Positions 9,790 to 21,571 of a stretch of DNA of 64,000 nt are shown here, piece by piece; position 1 is the stretch's first letter, and each line of letters opens with the position of its first letter. The notes beneath the pieces are model-generated. The model had not been told where the DNA came from. It saw nothing but the letters and a program-made list of their open reading frames with translations, and ran no database searches. The translations under genes and the position numbers were made by a program. The stretch lies in contig CP099426.1 of NCBI GenBank assembly GCA_024114885.1, positions 1,240,001 through 1,304,000 on the forward strand, given 5' to 3'. Source of the stretch: Septoria linicola (taxonomy: Eukaryota; Ascomycota; Dothideomycetes; Mycosphaerellales; Mycosphaerellaceae).

Positions 9790-12700
9790 ATGGCCAAGAA
9801 GGATTCCTCAGAGAAGAACGGTCAATCGGGACTGTCTAGCTATCTAGTAAGTTTGACAATGTTATTTTTCGTTGCTGCAAGACAATCAAGCTTCGATTTT
9901 GTGAACTGAAGAGCGCAACAGCGAGTTTTCAGCTATGCCGATCGAACAAGCTGGATTCTCAATGCCGTCGCCTTCGTGACAGCCATTGGAGCTGGCATCC
10001 CTCTTCCCATTATGGAAGTCCTCTTCGGTCAATTCGTAACGTCCTTCCTCGATTTCAGCCAGGGTCGGTCAACAGCAGCAGAATATATGAATGATGTCGA
10101 GAGGCTGAGCTTGTACTTCGTGTATCTGTTCATTGGCAAGGCAGTATGCGTTTACATTCACAGCTTGTGCATTTCACTGTCGGCAATTCGAACCACCAAG
10201 GCACTCCGAGTACATTTTCTCCAATCATTGTTGCGCCAGGAGATCGCATACTTCGATTCGAAAGACGCTGGAAGTCCCGCAATCAAGGTCACCACTACTG
10301 CCAATCTGGTCAATCAGGGCATATCTGAGAAGCTTTCCCTTACAGTCCAATCGATATCAACCTTTGTGGCATCCTTCATTGTGGCTTTCATCTCTCAATG
10401 GAAGTTGACTCTGATCACCTTGGCGATTGTGCCAACCATTATTATCATCACCACCATCACGGTGGCGATCGATGCAAAGAACGAACAGCTGCTGCTCTCC
10501 ATTTACAACAAAGCTGGATTATTGGCAGAGGAGGTCTTCTCGAGTATCGCGAACGTCCACTCTTTCTGGTTGTTTCCAACGATGTCGAAACGATACGATG
10601 CACTCCTGGTGGAGGGTGAGAAGACTGGTATGAAGAAGCGGCTGAACATTGGCATCATGTACTCCACCGAGTTCTTCGTCATCTACTGCGGCTATGCTCT
10701 AGCATTCTGGCAAGGCATACGGATGTATTACAGCGGCGAAGTCGATCAGCCCGGTAAAGTGGTTACCGTCATCTTTGCGGTCGTGGCAGCAACAACGACT
10801 TTGACTCAGATTGCTCCCCAGCTACTTGTGCTCAGCAAAGCAATCTCAGCCTCGACCGAGCTGTTCGAGACGATTGACCGAGTATCAGCCATCGACTCCC
10901 TTTCCGAGCAAGGCGAGAGACCTGATCGCTGTGCTGGGGACATCCAGCTTCGCAACGTTGATTTTGCGTACCCTGCTAGGCCAGACAACCCCGTGCTTCA
11001 GGGTCTCAGCCTCGACGTTCCTGCAGGCAAGACGACTGCTCTCGTTGGCGAGAGTGGCAGTGGAAAGAGCACGATTGTAGGCCTATTAGAGAAATGGTAC
11101 GAGCCAGCATCTGGCAGCATCGCTATGAACGGCGTGGAGCTCGGCCGGCTGAACGTCAAGTGGCTGCGATCTGCTGTGCGTCTCATCCAACAAGAGCCAG
11201 TTCTTTTCTCCGGGACAGTATTTGAAAATGTCGCCTACGGACTCGTCGGAACTCCATACGAGAACAGCTCATACGAGGAGAAGATGAAGCTTGTGCAACA
11301 GGCTTGTACCGATGCATTCGCTCATGACTTCATCCTGGGGCTGCCAGATCAGTACGACACCGCTGTAGGAGAGCGCGCTCGTATGCTATCGGGTGGTCAG
11401 AAGCAGCGCATCGCTATCGCTCGCAGCATCATCTCAAATCCAACAGTTTTGCTCATGGACGAAGCGACTAGTGCACTGGATCCGAAAGCGGAGCGAATCG
11501 TTCAAGAGGCGCTGGACAACGTCTCGTCCAACCGAACTACGATCATCATTGCCCACAAGCTCTCGACTATCCAGAACGCCGAAAGTATTGCTGTTATGCG
11601 CAAGGGCTCCGTGACCGAGCAGGGCACACACCAAGAGCTGTTGGCCCGCAATGGCGCTTACGCTCGACTGGTGCAGGCTCAAGATCTCAAGCAAGCTCCT
11701 AATTATGACCTTGACGATGCAGGCGACGAAAGTGAGAACGAGAAAGTAGTACGCCAGCTCTCTATGCAGCGCACTAAGAGCACAGTCGGGGTACCCGAGC
11801 AAGAACTAGAGCTTGGAGTCGGCGGCAGCCAGGAAATCAACCACAGCCTTCTCAAGAGTCTCTGGATCTTGTTTGGGGAGCAACGCGACCTATGGCCTTG
11901 GTTTACACTCGTCGCGATTGGATGCGTATTGGGTGGTGGCACCTACCCAGCTCAGGCAGTGATCTTTGCAAGGACATTTGCTGTTTTCGAGACTCGTAGA
12001 CCCAACACACTCTCAGATGGAGACTTCTGGGCGCTCATGTTCTTCATCGTGGCCTTGGCACAGCTCGTCGTTTACTTCGTAATAGGTTGGTGCTCTGTCA
12101 TCATATCTCAAACGCTGACACGACGCTACCGGCTGCGCCTCTTCAACTCGGCGCTCTACCAGGGCATGGTAAGTCTGATAGAACTTCCTCTGACCAAGTG
12201 ATGACTGACGACTTGCAGGACTTCTTTGATAATCCAGTGAACGAAAGCGGGGGCCTGACAGCGAAGCTTGCAAGTTCGGCTCAGAATCTGCAGGAGCTCC
12301 TGGGTATGAACGTGTCTCTGATCCTGATCAACGTGGTCAACGTTGTCTCGAGCTCGGTGTTCGGTATTACGATCGGCTGGAAGCTTGGATTGGTCTGTGC
12401 TTTCGGCGCACTTCCACCCCTCCTCTTTTCGGGCTATCTACGAATTCGGCTTGAGGGGCGTCTCGATGCAGCTACATCGGGTAGGTTTGCAAGCAGCGCT
12501 GCAGTTGCAGCCGAAGCAATATCAGCCATCCGGACGGTGAGCTCACTGACGCTGGAGTGGACCGTGCTACAGAAGTACACCGAAAGACTATCGGACGTGG
12601 CTGCAAAGTCCATCAAAGCTCTTTCATGGACTATGTTCTGGTATGCGCTCTCCCAATCCATACAGTTCCTGGCGATGGCGCTCGGATTCTGGTATGGTGG

Positions 12701-13679
12701 CAAACTGGTTAGCGAAGGAGAATACACGACCACCCAATTCTTCCAGGTCTTCATTGCTGTCTTGTTCGGTGGCGAAGCAGCAGCAATGTTCTTCCAGTAC
12801 ACAACAAGTATATCGAAAGCCAAGTCGGCCGCAAACATGATGTTCCGCTTACAGCAGACGGCGGCAGAAGTCGAGAATGGGAACCCGCCATTACCGCCGA
12901 GGGACGAGAAGAGTCCTGGTCCAGCTGCCGTTGACTACTCAGCTCTGACTTTCGCGTACCCGTCAAGGCCCAACACTCGAATACTGAAGGGCATTGACGT
13001 CTCAATTCCTGCTGGGCAATTCGCAGCGTTCGTTGGTCCATCCGGATGCGGAAAGACAACCATGATCAGCCTGCTGAGCCGCTTCTACGATCCTTCCTCG
13101 GGCACAATCAATCTTGATGGAAAGTCGATCGTGGATGAAACCCTTCGAGAGCATCGTCAGCACATCGGCCTAGTCCAGCAGGAGCCGTGCCTCTATCAAG
13201 GCTCGATCAGAGACAATGTAGCTCTTGGCTTGGCCGATCAAACAGAAGCGACCGGGGAACAGATTGAGAAAGCTTGCACTCAGGCCAACATCTGGACTTT
13301 CGTAAGGTCGCTTCCAGAGGGTCTCAACACACCTGTCGGGCTTCGGGGCTCTCAGTTGTCGGGTGGTCAGAAGCAGCGTGTTGCGATTGCGCGGGCAATC
13401 ATTCGCAATCCTCGAATCATGTTGTTGGACGAAGCCACCTCGGCCCTCGACACCGAGAGCGAGAAGATAGTTCAAGCAGCGCTTATGGACGCAGCTAAGA
13501 GCGGAAATCGGACCACGATTGCTGTTGCTCACCGCTTGAGCACTATCCGCGATGCGGATCAGATATTTGTCTTTGAAGCTGGCCATATTGTGGAGGCTGG
13601 AAATCACGACCAGCTTATGGCAAGAAGAGGTCGGTACTTTCAGATGTGCCAGAGTCAGGCACTGGATCGGGCAGCCTAG
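9790..13679 (+). CDS. ABC-B (MDR-type) full transporter
   Basis: Full-length P-glycoprotein-like exporter of 1254 aa in three exons: 9790-9846, 9922-12168 and 12219-13679. Introns of 75 and 50 nt have GTAAGT donors. The order is TMD1-NBD1-TMD2-NBD2, each TMD with about six helices. NBD1 has Walker A GESGSGKST (about residue 394), signature LSGGQKQRIAIARS and Walker B LLMDEATSALD. NBD2 has GPSGCGKTT (about 1040), LSGGQKQRVAIARA and IMLLDEATSALD. Both sites keep the catalytic Glu and D-loop, so both should hydrolyse ATP. Such plasma-membrane pumps export hydrophobic drugs, pigments or secondary metabolites. The first 19 codons are a short, poorly conserved exon. Head-to-head arrangement with a Zn2Cys6 regulator suggests inducible export, but no biosynthetic gene lies beside it, so the substrate is open. 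Confidence 0.95.
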
Positions 13680-14125
13680 TTTCTGTAATAATGTTCGAAT
13701 TCTGTGAAGCTTTAGCGATAACAACATAGACAACGGATGATAGACGTCAGATCGAAGAGATAAGGCGTGAACAATCTCGAACTGCTCAAACAGACCAATG
13801 ATGGCTCCTCACGGCATGTGAAGGTCAAACGGCACCGAGTCTAGACATCGTCGGGCTACTGTCCTCTCATGGACAGTACATCCGCTCGTTGACTTTGCTT
13901 GTTCAGATCCTGCGATCGGAACGACAGTCCAGAACCGCGCGATGTGTATGTCTTGGAGCAAAACAGAGCAGGAAAGAGAGTGGCGTCCTGGTCGCGGAAG
14001 ATTCCGGATTCGGAAATCACCAAAGTGTCGCGTCAACTTGCCCGAGAGAACGTTTCTCACTCCTTTGCTCAATGTCGCTTCCTCAAGACTGATAGTAGTC
14101 GACGTGGCGATATGCAAAGTGAGGA
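13680..14125. other. Intergenic, ABC exporter to TilS-like gene
   Basis: 446 bp with no recognisable gene. Presumably the exporter terminator and the promoter of the PP-loop gene. Confidence 0.5.
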
Positions 14126-15899
14126 ATGCACAATAGTGTCCGTCTCCTCAGCGCAACAGCATCTTCGCATCCACCACCGAACCTGCGACAGAATGTCTAC
14201 AAGAACCTCACCCATCAATTCAGCCTTGCGCCGAAAGCTCGGATAGGTACGTTCCACTCTCATACTCGTCGACTTGTCCTGATGCGACGGATCAGGCCTG
14301 GCTATCAGCGGTGGCGTGGACTCGATGGCCCTTGCCACTATTTGCCGCGACTTCAAGAAGAAACACTCCGAATGCGACTTTACAGGATTCATTGTCGATC
14401 ATGGCGCGAGAGCAGAAAGTGGAGACGAAGCGTCGAAAGTGGCTACAGAACTTCGCAATCTTGGGATTCATCCAGAGATTCTCAAACTTGACTGGAGTGG
14501 ACGTGGAAACCCCAAGTATCTGGCAAATTTCGAGACCGTCGCGCGACAGCTGCGTTATCAGGCGCTTGGCAAAGCATGCTACCAGCAGCGTGTCACCAAG
14601 ATACTTACAGCCCATCATGCAGATGATCTGGCAGAGACCGTTCTCTCAAGAATGATCGCGGGCTATCTTGGCGAGGGTCTACAAGGAATGAAGTCGAAGA
14701 CTGCTATCCCCGAATGCCAGGGCATATACGGTGTCGATGCGAGTGGAGCCCCACGCATGCCTCGCCTTAGACCTGGCTCGAGGAGTGTGCACATCGAAAG
14801 TGGCGGTGTCTTTCTCCATCGCCCACTGCTCCTCTTCACGAAAAACCAATTGATCGAGATCTGCCAGCAGAACAAAGTGCAATGGTTCGAGGATAGCACG
14901 AACGCCGACAAGACGCTCACAGTACGTAACACAATTCGCCACTTGCAGTCATCCGGTCAAGTACCAGCTGTCTTTCAGCGTCCACGATTGACTGCACTTG
15001 CCACAAGCCTACGCATCAAACACCAACTACACGAACGTCGTGCCACGGAGATCTGGAACGACATGTCTGTACAACTGAACCTGGCCACCGGTACTGCCAG
15101 CTTCAGCTTACCAGAAGGCTACTCTTTTGGCATGACTGCAGACGGTCAGCCCTACCACGTGAAAGCACTGCTTGCAAGAAAGCTCCTGATGCTTGTAACA
15201 CCACTGCAAGCGATATCCTTGCAGGACCTCGATACAGCAATCGACACTTTCTTCCAACCCTCAGTGCTCAGTGTGGCCAAAGGACAGATACAAGGCGTCA
15301 CGGTTCACTATGGCAAATCCACTCAAGGAAAATTGACTCTCGCCCGGCAGGCCCCACTTCGCAATACTGTGCGGTCAACTGCGCTCAGCAATCTCGAGTC
15401 GATCACGGGTCGCGAAGCAGGAGCAGAGAAGGTATACACGCATGCGACTGGTTGGCTTCTCTGGGACAATCGCTACTGGATCCGCGTTCTCCACTCCGGT
15501 ACTGCCCACACCCCACCACCTCCCCACTTCCGCTTCTCAGTCAATTTCCTCTCGCCTGCCACCATCCACCGACTTCGTGCCTCAATCACCGGAGATCGCA
15601 GTGCTTCCATCGCCCTCCAACGCGCGCTAAACCAAGCCAAGGCTTCGAGATTCACTCAACCTGTTCTCAGCATGAAAGTCGATGATGGGAAGAGTTCGAG
15701 TATCGAAGCCAACAAGTCCGAGCAGATTCTCGCTTTGCCCGCGCTCGGCTGGGCTAGAAAGGATGTCGTGAAGCAGCTGGGCTTGAGCTATGAGACCAGG
15801 TACAAAGCTGTGGATTTTGGTGGTGGTAAAGGACATGTCTTGGTCGACAATGCGGAAAGCACCAAGAAGCCAGGGTCGAAGCAGAGGGCACTGGAGTAG
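14126..15899 (+). CDS. TilS/MesJ-like tRNA(Ile)-lysidine synthase family (PP-loop ATPase)
   Basis: Two exons, 14126-14246 and 14296-15899, encode 574 aa. Splicing at the 49 nt intron rebuilds the PP-loop: the exon 1 end ARI joins LAISGGVDSMAL, an SGGxDS pyrophosphatase signature near residue 45. Further family marks are FIVDHGAR, LTAHHADDLAETVLSR (HHxDD), and FEDSTNADKTLTVRNTIRHL. In bacteria and plastids this N-type ATP pyrophosphatase attaches lysine to C34 of tRNA-Ile(CAU). Fungal members are thought to act in mitochondria. The 40-residue N-terminus has Arg and Ser and few acids, compatible with a mitochondrial presequence. The C-terminal half is longer than bacterial TilS and less conserved, so the exact tRNA substrate is inferred. 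Confidence 0.85.
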
Positions 15900-16135
15900 G
15901 GTGCGAGGAGATTGCGGAATCTGGAGGAGGCTTGGGGGAAATGAAGCAGTCTCTGAATACTGTGAAACGTCCATAACCAGATAATGTCGCTCACGACATG
16001 GGTTTGGTGACATGATATATTCCTCAATCGTACTCTTCGTATCGGCAAGTGAAATCATAACCAAATTCCCGCATTGGTCAGATGATATGTACACAATCCA
16101 CAGTCCACCATCCCGCTTTCTCGTCATTCCGATCA

Positions 16136-17167
16136 TCACCCCCTCCGCCCATCCCTCCCCAACCTCTCCTCCTCATCCTCCACCAACTCATAAGCCGGCC
16201 GATACCTCACCTCACTCCCCTCCCCCTCCCCATCCACCTTCAGCGCCGGATTCGGATGCGTATCATCCGTGCCCCCCAAACTCGTATACCCCATATCATA
16301 CAACTCACAATACTCCACACCCACCTCCTTAATGAACCCCCACACATCCGCATAATGCCAATCAATCACCGGATGGATCCTCACAAACGCTGGCCAGCCT
16401 CCATCAGTAGGATCGAAGGATGTGAGGTTCGCTCCATGGGGATCTGTGCGCCGGGTGCCGACGAAGATGGCGCGGACGGAGGGGGTGTCGGAGAGGTAGG
16501 ATGCGAAGGCCTCGCGCATGGGTTTGTGGTATTGGGTTAGGGAGAGGTGGTATTTGGAGGCGGAGGAGTGGACGAAGGATGTTACGGCGGGGAAGGGGTT
16601 GGGGGTGACGATGTAGACGGAGCGGAGGGTCGGAGGGAGCGGTTGAGATGTTGAGGTGGAGTGCGTGTGCAGGGCGGCGAGGTAGAGGATTAGGAGGACG
16701 AGGCAGTCTTTGCCGCCGTTATAGCTGAAGGAGAGTTGATCGAGGCTAGCGATGGACTGTGAGTGCTGTTCTCGGCCATGTTGTCCTGTCACGACATACC
16801 TATATCTCTGCAACGCGTCTCCAATGACACCCAGCGACTCTCTCGTTATGCGCTGCGCCTGGCCTATCCTCTCGCTGCGTGGCTTTCGCTCCAGAAACTC
16901 ATACACCCTCCCATGCACATTCCGACACGCCTCTGCCAGGTCCTTGTACACATGGTCTCTGTCATCTTTTCTATGCGGATCTCCATTGCTCATCTTCTGC
17001 TGCTGCTGCTGCTGGGGAGTGGATGACAACTCATCTCCGGCGTGCTCGGCTGTCATTCCCGCCCGCTGGCATGTAGAGATTCTTCTTCGCTGATGGACGG
17101 TTCCGCGAAAGAGAGCGCTGTTATCGATCGACCATTTCCTGAATGCTGTGCGGAGAGGCGTGAGCAT
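16136..17167 (-). CDS. FAD1: FAD synthase (FMN adenylyltransferase, PAPS-reductase fold)
   Basis: Intronless minus-strand gene, 343 aa. Diagnostic segments of eukaryotic FAD synthase are present in order. They are LSFSYNGGKDCLVLL near residue 148, FVGTRRTDPHGANLTSF near 240, and VRIHPVIDWHYADVWGFI near 265. Then come YCELYDMGYTSLGGTDDTHPNP and a C-terminal YRPAYELVEDEEERLGR. The enzyme transfers AMP from ATP to FMN to make FAD. The first 60 residues, with Arg/Ser/Thr and a glutamine run, are not part of the fold and could be a targeting segment. Internal methionines at about 38 and 59 are alternative starts and would give the cytosolic length typical of yeast Fad1. It ends 236 bp from the convergent TilS-like gene. 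Confidence 0.92.
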   Translation of the reverse strand: MLTPLRTAFRKWSIDNSALFRGTVHQRRRISTCQRAGMTAEHAGDELSSTPQQQQQQKMSNGDPHRKDDRDHVYKDLAEACRNVHGRVYEFLERKPRSERIGQAQRITRESLGVIGDALQRYRYVVTGQHGREQHSQSIASLDQLSFSYNGGKDCLVLLILYLAALHTHSTSTSQPLPPTLRSVYIVTPNPFPAVTSFVHSSASKYHLSLTQYHKPMREAFASYLSDTPSVRAIFVGTRRTDPHGANLTSFDPTDGGWPAFVRIHPVIDWHYADVWGFIKEVGVEYCELYDMGYTSLGGTDDTHPNPALKVDGEGEGSEVRYRPAYELVEDEEERLGRDGRRG

Positions 17168-17542
17168 GAAGTGAGTGAGTAGATGTCGTCACAGTCAAGC
17201 ACAAAGTCGTCGGTCGTGAGTGAGCGAGAGAGGGTCCAAAAGAGCCGAGATGATCAACCAGGTCGCGGGGTGTCGCGATGCGGGGCGTGAAGGTGGCCGA
17301 AGGTTAAGTTAGTAGCGCTGAGAATATGTTGCGATGTGTCAGAGCAATTGTAGTCAGAGAACGGGAGTTCTAAGTGATCAGGCAATATGAAAGGGTATTG
17401 CTGCATGTATGTGCAAGTAGACCAAGTCAATGGATATACAGCACCATGTCTATCTATCCTCTTCACATGCTCGGCTCGTGCACTGGTGGTTGCCGAACGC
17501 CGATGCTGTATGCTACACATAATATTACACATCCTGGTACAT
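17168..17542. other. Intergenic, FAD1 to acyltransferase
   Basis: 375 bp. Nothing recognisable beyond the FAD1 promoter region and the end of the acyltransferase transcript, both on the minus strand. Confidence 0.5.
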
Positions 17543-19033
17543 CTACATTGACACATGCTGTCGTTTCTTGCCATCGAGGCCCAGTCTGCCCACAACGAAC
17601 TTCCCAAGCTTCACGCTGGGATCGTCGAACAATATCGTGCCCAAATGCCCAAAGGCAAATGTCATCGGCAAGATAAAGGCTTGCGCAACCAGAAATCTCG
17701 TCGTAAAAGCGTGGAGTCCAAATTCGGGTATAGGCAGCTTCTCGTCCCACATTGTAGTCATCTCTGGCATCGTGATGTGACCGAAGAATCGATAGACCCG
17801 ATCTCCCAGCGTCCACATCAATGGTCCATGAACCAGATACATAGAGAAACTGATTCTGCCCAGATATTTGAGCGGTCGGCTGGAGAAGAATCGTTGTATC
17901 CATGAAATGCGCAAGACGCCGTACACAACCAGGAATGCACCGTGCGTGTGCCACCAGCGCCAATACTCCTTGTCCGGGTCATCGTAGTAGATTGGAGGGA
18001 TGAGTTTGGTCAAAAGCCACCATCCAGGAGTATCTGACGAGACCTGCGTATCTCGCATTCCGGCTGTTTGGCAGAGCAGATACCATCCTGTGAAAAGAGC
18101 GACGTGCTGCATAATCTTCTTGCCTCGCGCAGAAAGCTGAAATCGCGAGAATGTGCTCGGTCCATTGGATGGTTCTTTGAGGTCGTTGATGGCGAGCAGG
18201 ATGCCAGCCATGAAACATGCCATCGCCCATTGGTACACGAAGAGGAACACGATGTACATGACTGAATATACTATCACTCGCATACGCATCGTGACATCGC
18301 CAGAGATAGCGAGTACGGAGAAGATGAGCATGGAGCCTACCAGTTCTACAGGAATGGTGTAGACTGGCGGGTCGTAGACGAACCAGTGCGCAAGGACATC
18401 TGGCTTAGTCGAAGGTTGCAGTGCAATAGCCAGTTCGTAGACCCATTGCTTGAGCTCCATCCATAGCGTTTCTTTGGGTTCAGGCCAAGCAAGTTTCGGT
18501 GCCAGACCGAAAGGAAGATGTAGACCAATGACGAAGAAAAGGCTCACGCCAATCACTGGCAGATAGAGACGTATAGGTCTACGGATGACACTGGACACGA
18601 GCGCGCGATAGGTTTGTCGCAAGTGGCCATCCCTGAGGTTGCGAAGAGGAGAGATTGACAGGACATATCCTGACAAAACGAAGAATATGACGACTCCGGC
18701 ATTTCCTCCTGTGAGGATCAATCGAATGAATGGCAGTTGGAAGAAGTAGTGGTTTCCATTTGCGCCCCAGCCATTAATGATATCGTCCGTTGGGCCAAAG
18801 TACCAGCTGACGTGGTGGTAGATGTATACAAGTAGTGCTGCAAGTCCACGAAGTCCATCGAGGTAAGCTGTATTCTTCTTCTTGTCAACCGGCTTTTCTG
18901 ACTGATGTGTGACGTTCAGGCTGTTCGATGGAGCCAATGGATCTTCTTCTGCTGCTATGTCGTCTAGTGTCGAAGGCAAAGTCTTGTCTTCCCAGCTATC
19001 CATTTCGACGTCCGGATCTCGTGAGCTGGCCAT
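17543..19033 (-). CDS. Acyltransferase 3 family membrane protein
   Basis: Intronless, 496 aa. A hydrophilic N-terminus of about 60 residues precedes the AT3 (OafA/YrhL-like) core. The core starts at TAYLDGLRGLAALLVYIYHH, which carries the family Arg and His pair. A series of about ten hydrophobic segments follows, including GNAGVVIFFVLSGYVLS and a C-terminal FLGRISFSMYLVHGPLMWT-type helix. The family moves O-acyl groups, usually acetyl, across or within membranes onto sugars, lipids or metabolites. Many fungal genomes have several poorly characterised copies. The acceptor here is unknown. The neighbouring aldehyde dehydrogenase is divergent and no other pathway genes are close. Confidence 0.88.
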   Translation of the reverse strand: MASSRDPDVEMDSWEDKTLPSTLDDIAAEEDPLAPSNSLNVTHQSEKPVDKKKNTAYLDGLRGLAALLVYIYHHVSWYFGPTDDIINGWGANGNHYFFQLPFIRLILTGGNAGVVIFFVLSGYVLSISPLRNLRDGHLRQTYRALVSSVIRRPIRLYLPVIGVSLFFVIGLHLPFGLAPKLAWPEPKETLWMELKQWVYELAIALQPSTKPDVLAHWFVYDPPVYTIPVELVGSMLIFSVLAISGDVTMRMRVIVYSVMYIVFLFVYQWAMACFMAGILLAINDLKEPSNGPSTFSRFQLSARGKKIMQHVALFTGWYLLCQTAGMRDTQVSSDTPGWWLLTKLIPPIYYDDPDKEYWRWWHTHGAFLVVYGVLRISWIQRFFSSRPLKYLGRISFSMYLVHGPLMWTLGDRVYRFFGHITMPEMTTMWDEKLPIPEFGLHAFTTRFLVAQAFILPMTFAFGHLGTILFDDPSVKLGKFVVGRLGLDGKKRQHVSM

Positions 19034-19524
19034 CTTGTCTACAGCGCTGTGAGATGTCTACACTCGTCCATGCAATATCATCGAAAGCGCACTCGTCCTG
19101 TAGTCCGTGGCATAATTATTCTGAGTCGGCGTTGTTGCTGTACAGGGGTGGAAATGAACTTTCTCAATTCGGCTTGGTTATGGCCTCGGCGGAAGAGTTC
19201 CTTGGCAGCCGGAGGCTCCTCCAACCAGTCTTGCGGTCGTGCACTCTATTGGAGCGGCGGTAAAGAAATGCAGCGTCCGACAGCAATGCTGACTACTGCT
19301 CGAAGTTGCTGATGCACTAGAGACTCGTGTGTAGTCCACCTTTCCAGCTTGTACATAATGTAAGCTACCCTATCTGCAAAGATAGGCCACTGGCGTTCCT
19401 CGCACATCGCCTCACGCAGTCCTTCGGACGCAGGTCGAACACCACTTTGAATGATACAACACTTCAAGCATACAGCAATCATTGTGATACTCAATCACCC
19501 TAGAGCTCTCTACTTTGAATCGAG
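19034..19524. other. Divergent promoter, acyltransferase/aldehyde dehydrogenase
   Basis: 491 bp between two divergent ATGs. No gene and no clear repeat seen. Confidence 0.5.
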
Positions 19525-21192
19525 ATGGCATTTACGCCTTATAAGCTGTGGATCGCAGGACGAGAACACGATGGCAAAGGCGACCTCATCCCAATCGAAG
19601 ATCCATCGACTGGCAAAGTCTTCGCACAGTACGTGTGAATATGTGCTCGTTGCCACTCCTAAACTGACATTTAGTATTCAGATGTCAATCAGCAAGCTCC
19701 GCTGATGTAGAGGAAGCCGTGCAAAACGCCCACAACACTTTCAGATCCGGCGTGTGGTCAAGATGCGAACGACACCTGCGGGCGGACGTGCTGGAGAAAG
19801 CCGCTGAGCTGCTGACTGCCAACTTGCCTGGACTGATCGCTCTGGAAGTCCAACAAACAGGTCGAGCTATTCGCGAAATGCGAGCACAAGTACCTTCTCT
19901 TAGTAGGACACCCTCGAGTTGGTAGCCAGCTTATGTTTCTTTTACTGATCAGGGTTGTAGTCAAATGGTTCAAGTACTACGCAGCTCTCGTTCGAACAGA
20001 AGAACGACCAGTGCTGCCCACGACTGGAAAGCTACACAACTGGATCGATCGGCGACCACTTGGAGTTGTAGTACAGATTACCCCCTTCAACCATCCCCTG
20101 CTCATCGCAGTCAAGAAGCTCGCCCCTGCATTGGCTGCTGGCAATTGCGTTATACTGAAGCCATCTGAGCTGACACCACTCACCTCGCTTGAGCTTGGCA
20201 AGATTCTAAAGGAAGCTGGTCTACCGGATGGCGTTTTCACCGTCCTGCCTGGCTACGGTCCGACAACAGGCAGAGCTCTAGTCTCACATCCTCTCGTCAA
20301 GAAGGTCGATGTAACGGGAGGTACACCATCTGGACGAGCGATTGGTGCAATCGCAGGCGGTAATCTGGCACGATTCACTGCAGAACTTGGCGGCAAGGCA
20401 CCAGTCATAGTAACGAGCAATGCCAATCTCGAGCTGGCTGTCAACGGAGTGGCATTCGGGTCCTTCATCGCAAGCGGACAGACCTGTGTTGCAGCCACAA
20501 GGATCATCATCCACGAGTCAATCTTCGAGCAGTTCGTCGAGAAAATCACAGCCAAAGCGAAGTCGATAGAGCAACGGATCGGTGCGCCAAGCAATCCTGA
20601 CTCCATGATGGGACCGATCATATCTCAAAAACAACTATCGCACGTCAGCGATCTAGTCGAAAGTGCCAAATCGACCGGCCTGCGAGTCGCCACAGGCGGC
20701 TCACGCATGACCGGAACCTCACCCCTCGACAACCACGACTTCTCCCGTGGCTACTTCTACCCACCCACAATCCTCATCCACAACCCATCACCAACCAGCA
20801 GCCCCATCTCCACCCACCGAATCTGGAACGAAGAAGCCTTCGGCCCCATCATCATCCTCACACCCTACACCACCTCAACCCAAGCCCTCATCCTCGCCAA
20901 CGACAGCGAATTCGGGCTCGGCGCAGCAATCTGGACCACAGACCTGTCCGAAGCATATCGCATATCTGAGCAGATTGAATCGGGGATCTGCTGGGTCAAC
21001 ACTCATCATCGGAACGATCCCAGCTCGCCGTGGGGTGGAATAGGGAGTTCAGGCGTGGGAAGTGAGAATGGAGTGGATGCGTATCGTGCATATACGACGG
21101 CGAAGAGTACGATTGTGAATTATGCTGGGGAGGAGGAGGCGAAAGGGGAGGATTGGTTTAGGGAGAGTGAGGGGGAGGTTAGGTATGGGTGA
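19525..21192 (+). CDS. Aldehyde dehydrogenase (NAD(P)-dependent)
   Basis: Three exons, 19525-19628, 19682-19902 and 19961-21192, give 518 aa. I chose the second donor (GTAGGA at 19903) because it restores the family spacing from REMRAQ to IKWFKYYAALVRTEE. Cofactor site: TPFNHPLLIAVKKLAPALAAG and VILKPSELTPLT. Catalytic Glu lies in TAELGGKAPVIV (about 250) and the nucleophilic Cys in SGQTCVAATRI (about 282). The C-terminal NEEAFGPI and IWTTDLSEAYRISEQIESGICWVN are typical. It is closest in pattern to the fungal aromatic or salicylaldehyde-type group, but the substrate is not readable. All catalytic residues are intact. Confidence 0.93.
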
Positions 21193-21571
21193 AGGTGTGT
21201 GAGGTTAGCAGTTGAGAAAGAGATTGTTCTAGGGCGATGCAATGTAGGCGATGATTTTGACCAGCGCGCGTTCCCATGCGATGCGCTCGCGTGCTTTGCC
21301 ATTTCTGCGAATCGCCGACTCCGAACTAAGTATTGTGTTGACGCCATTCTTCCAAAAGTTGTCAATGAGCGCGGCCTTTCAATACCTATTAATACTCTTG
21401 CTTCTCGCTTATCCTGAACCACATGGCAAGCAAGTTCCTGAGAGCTAGTGAGAAAGGTGGTCAGGGCAGTTGCAGTATGAATCTGCATTAGAGGCTGAGA
21501 TCAACATGTACAGTGAATGGTCGAAAGTCGCTCGTTGGGCATATGCTGTACAAGAGAAGGTCGATATGTCA

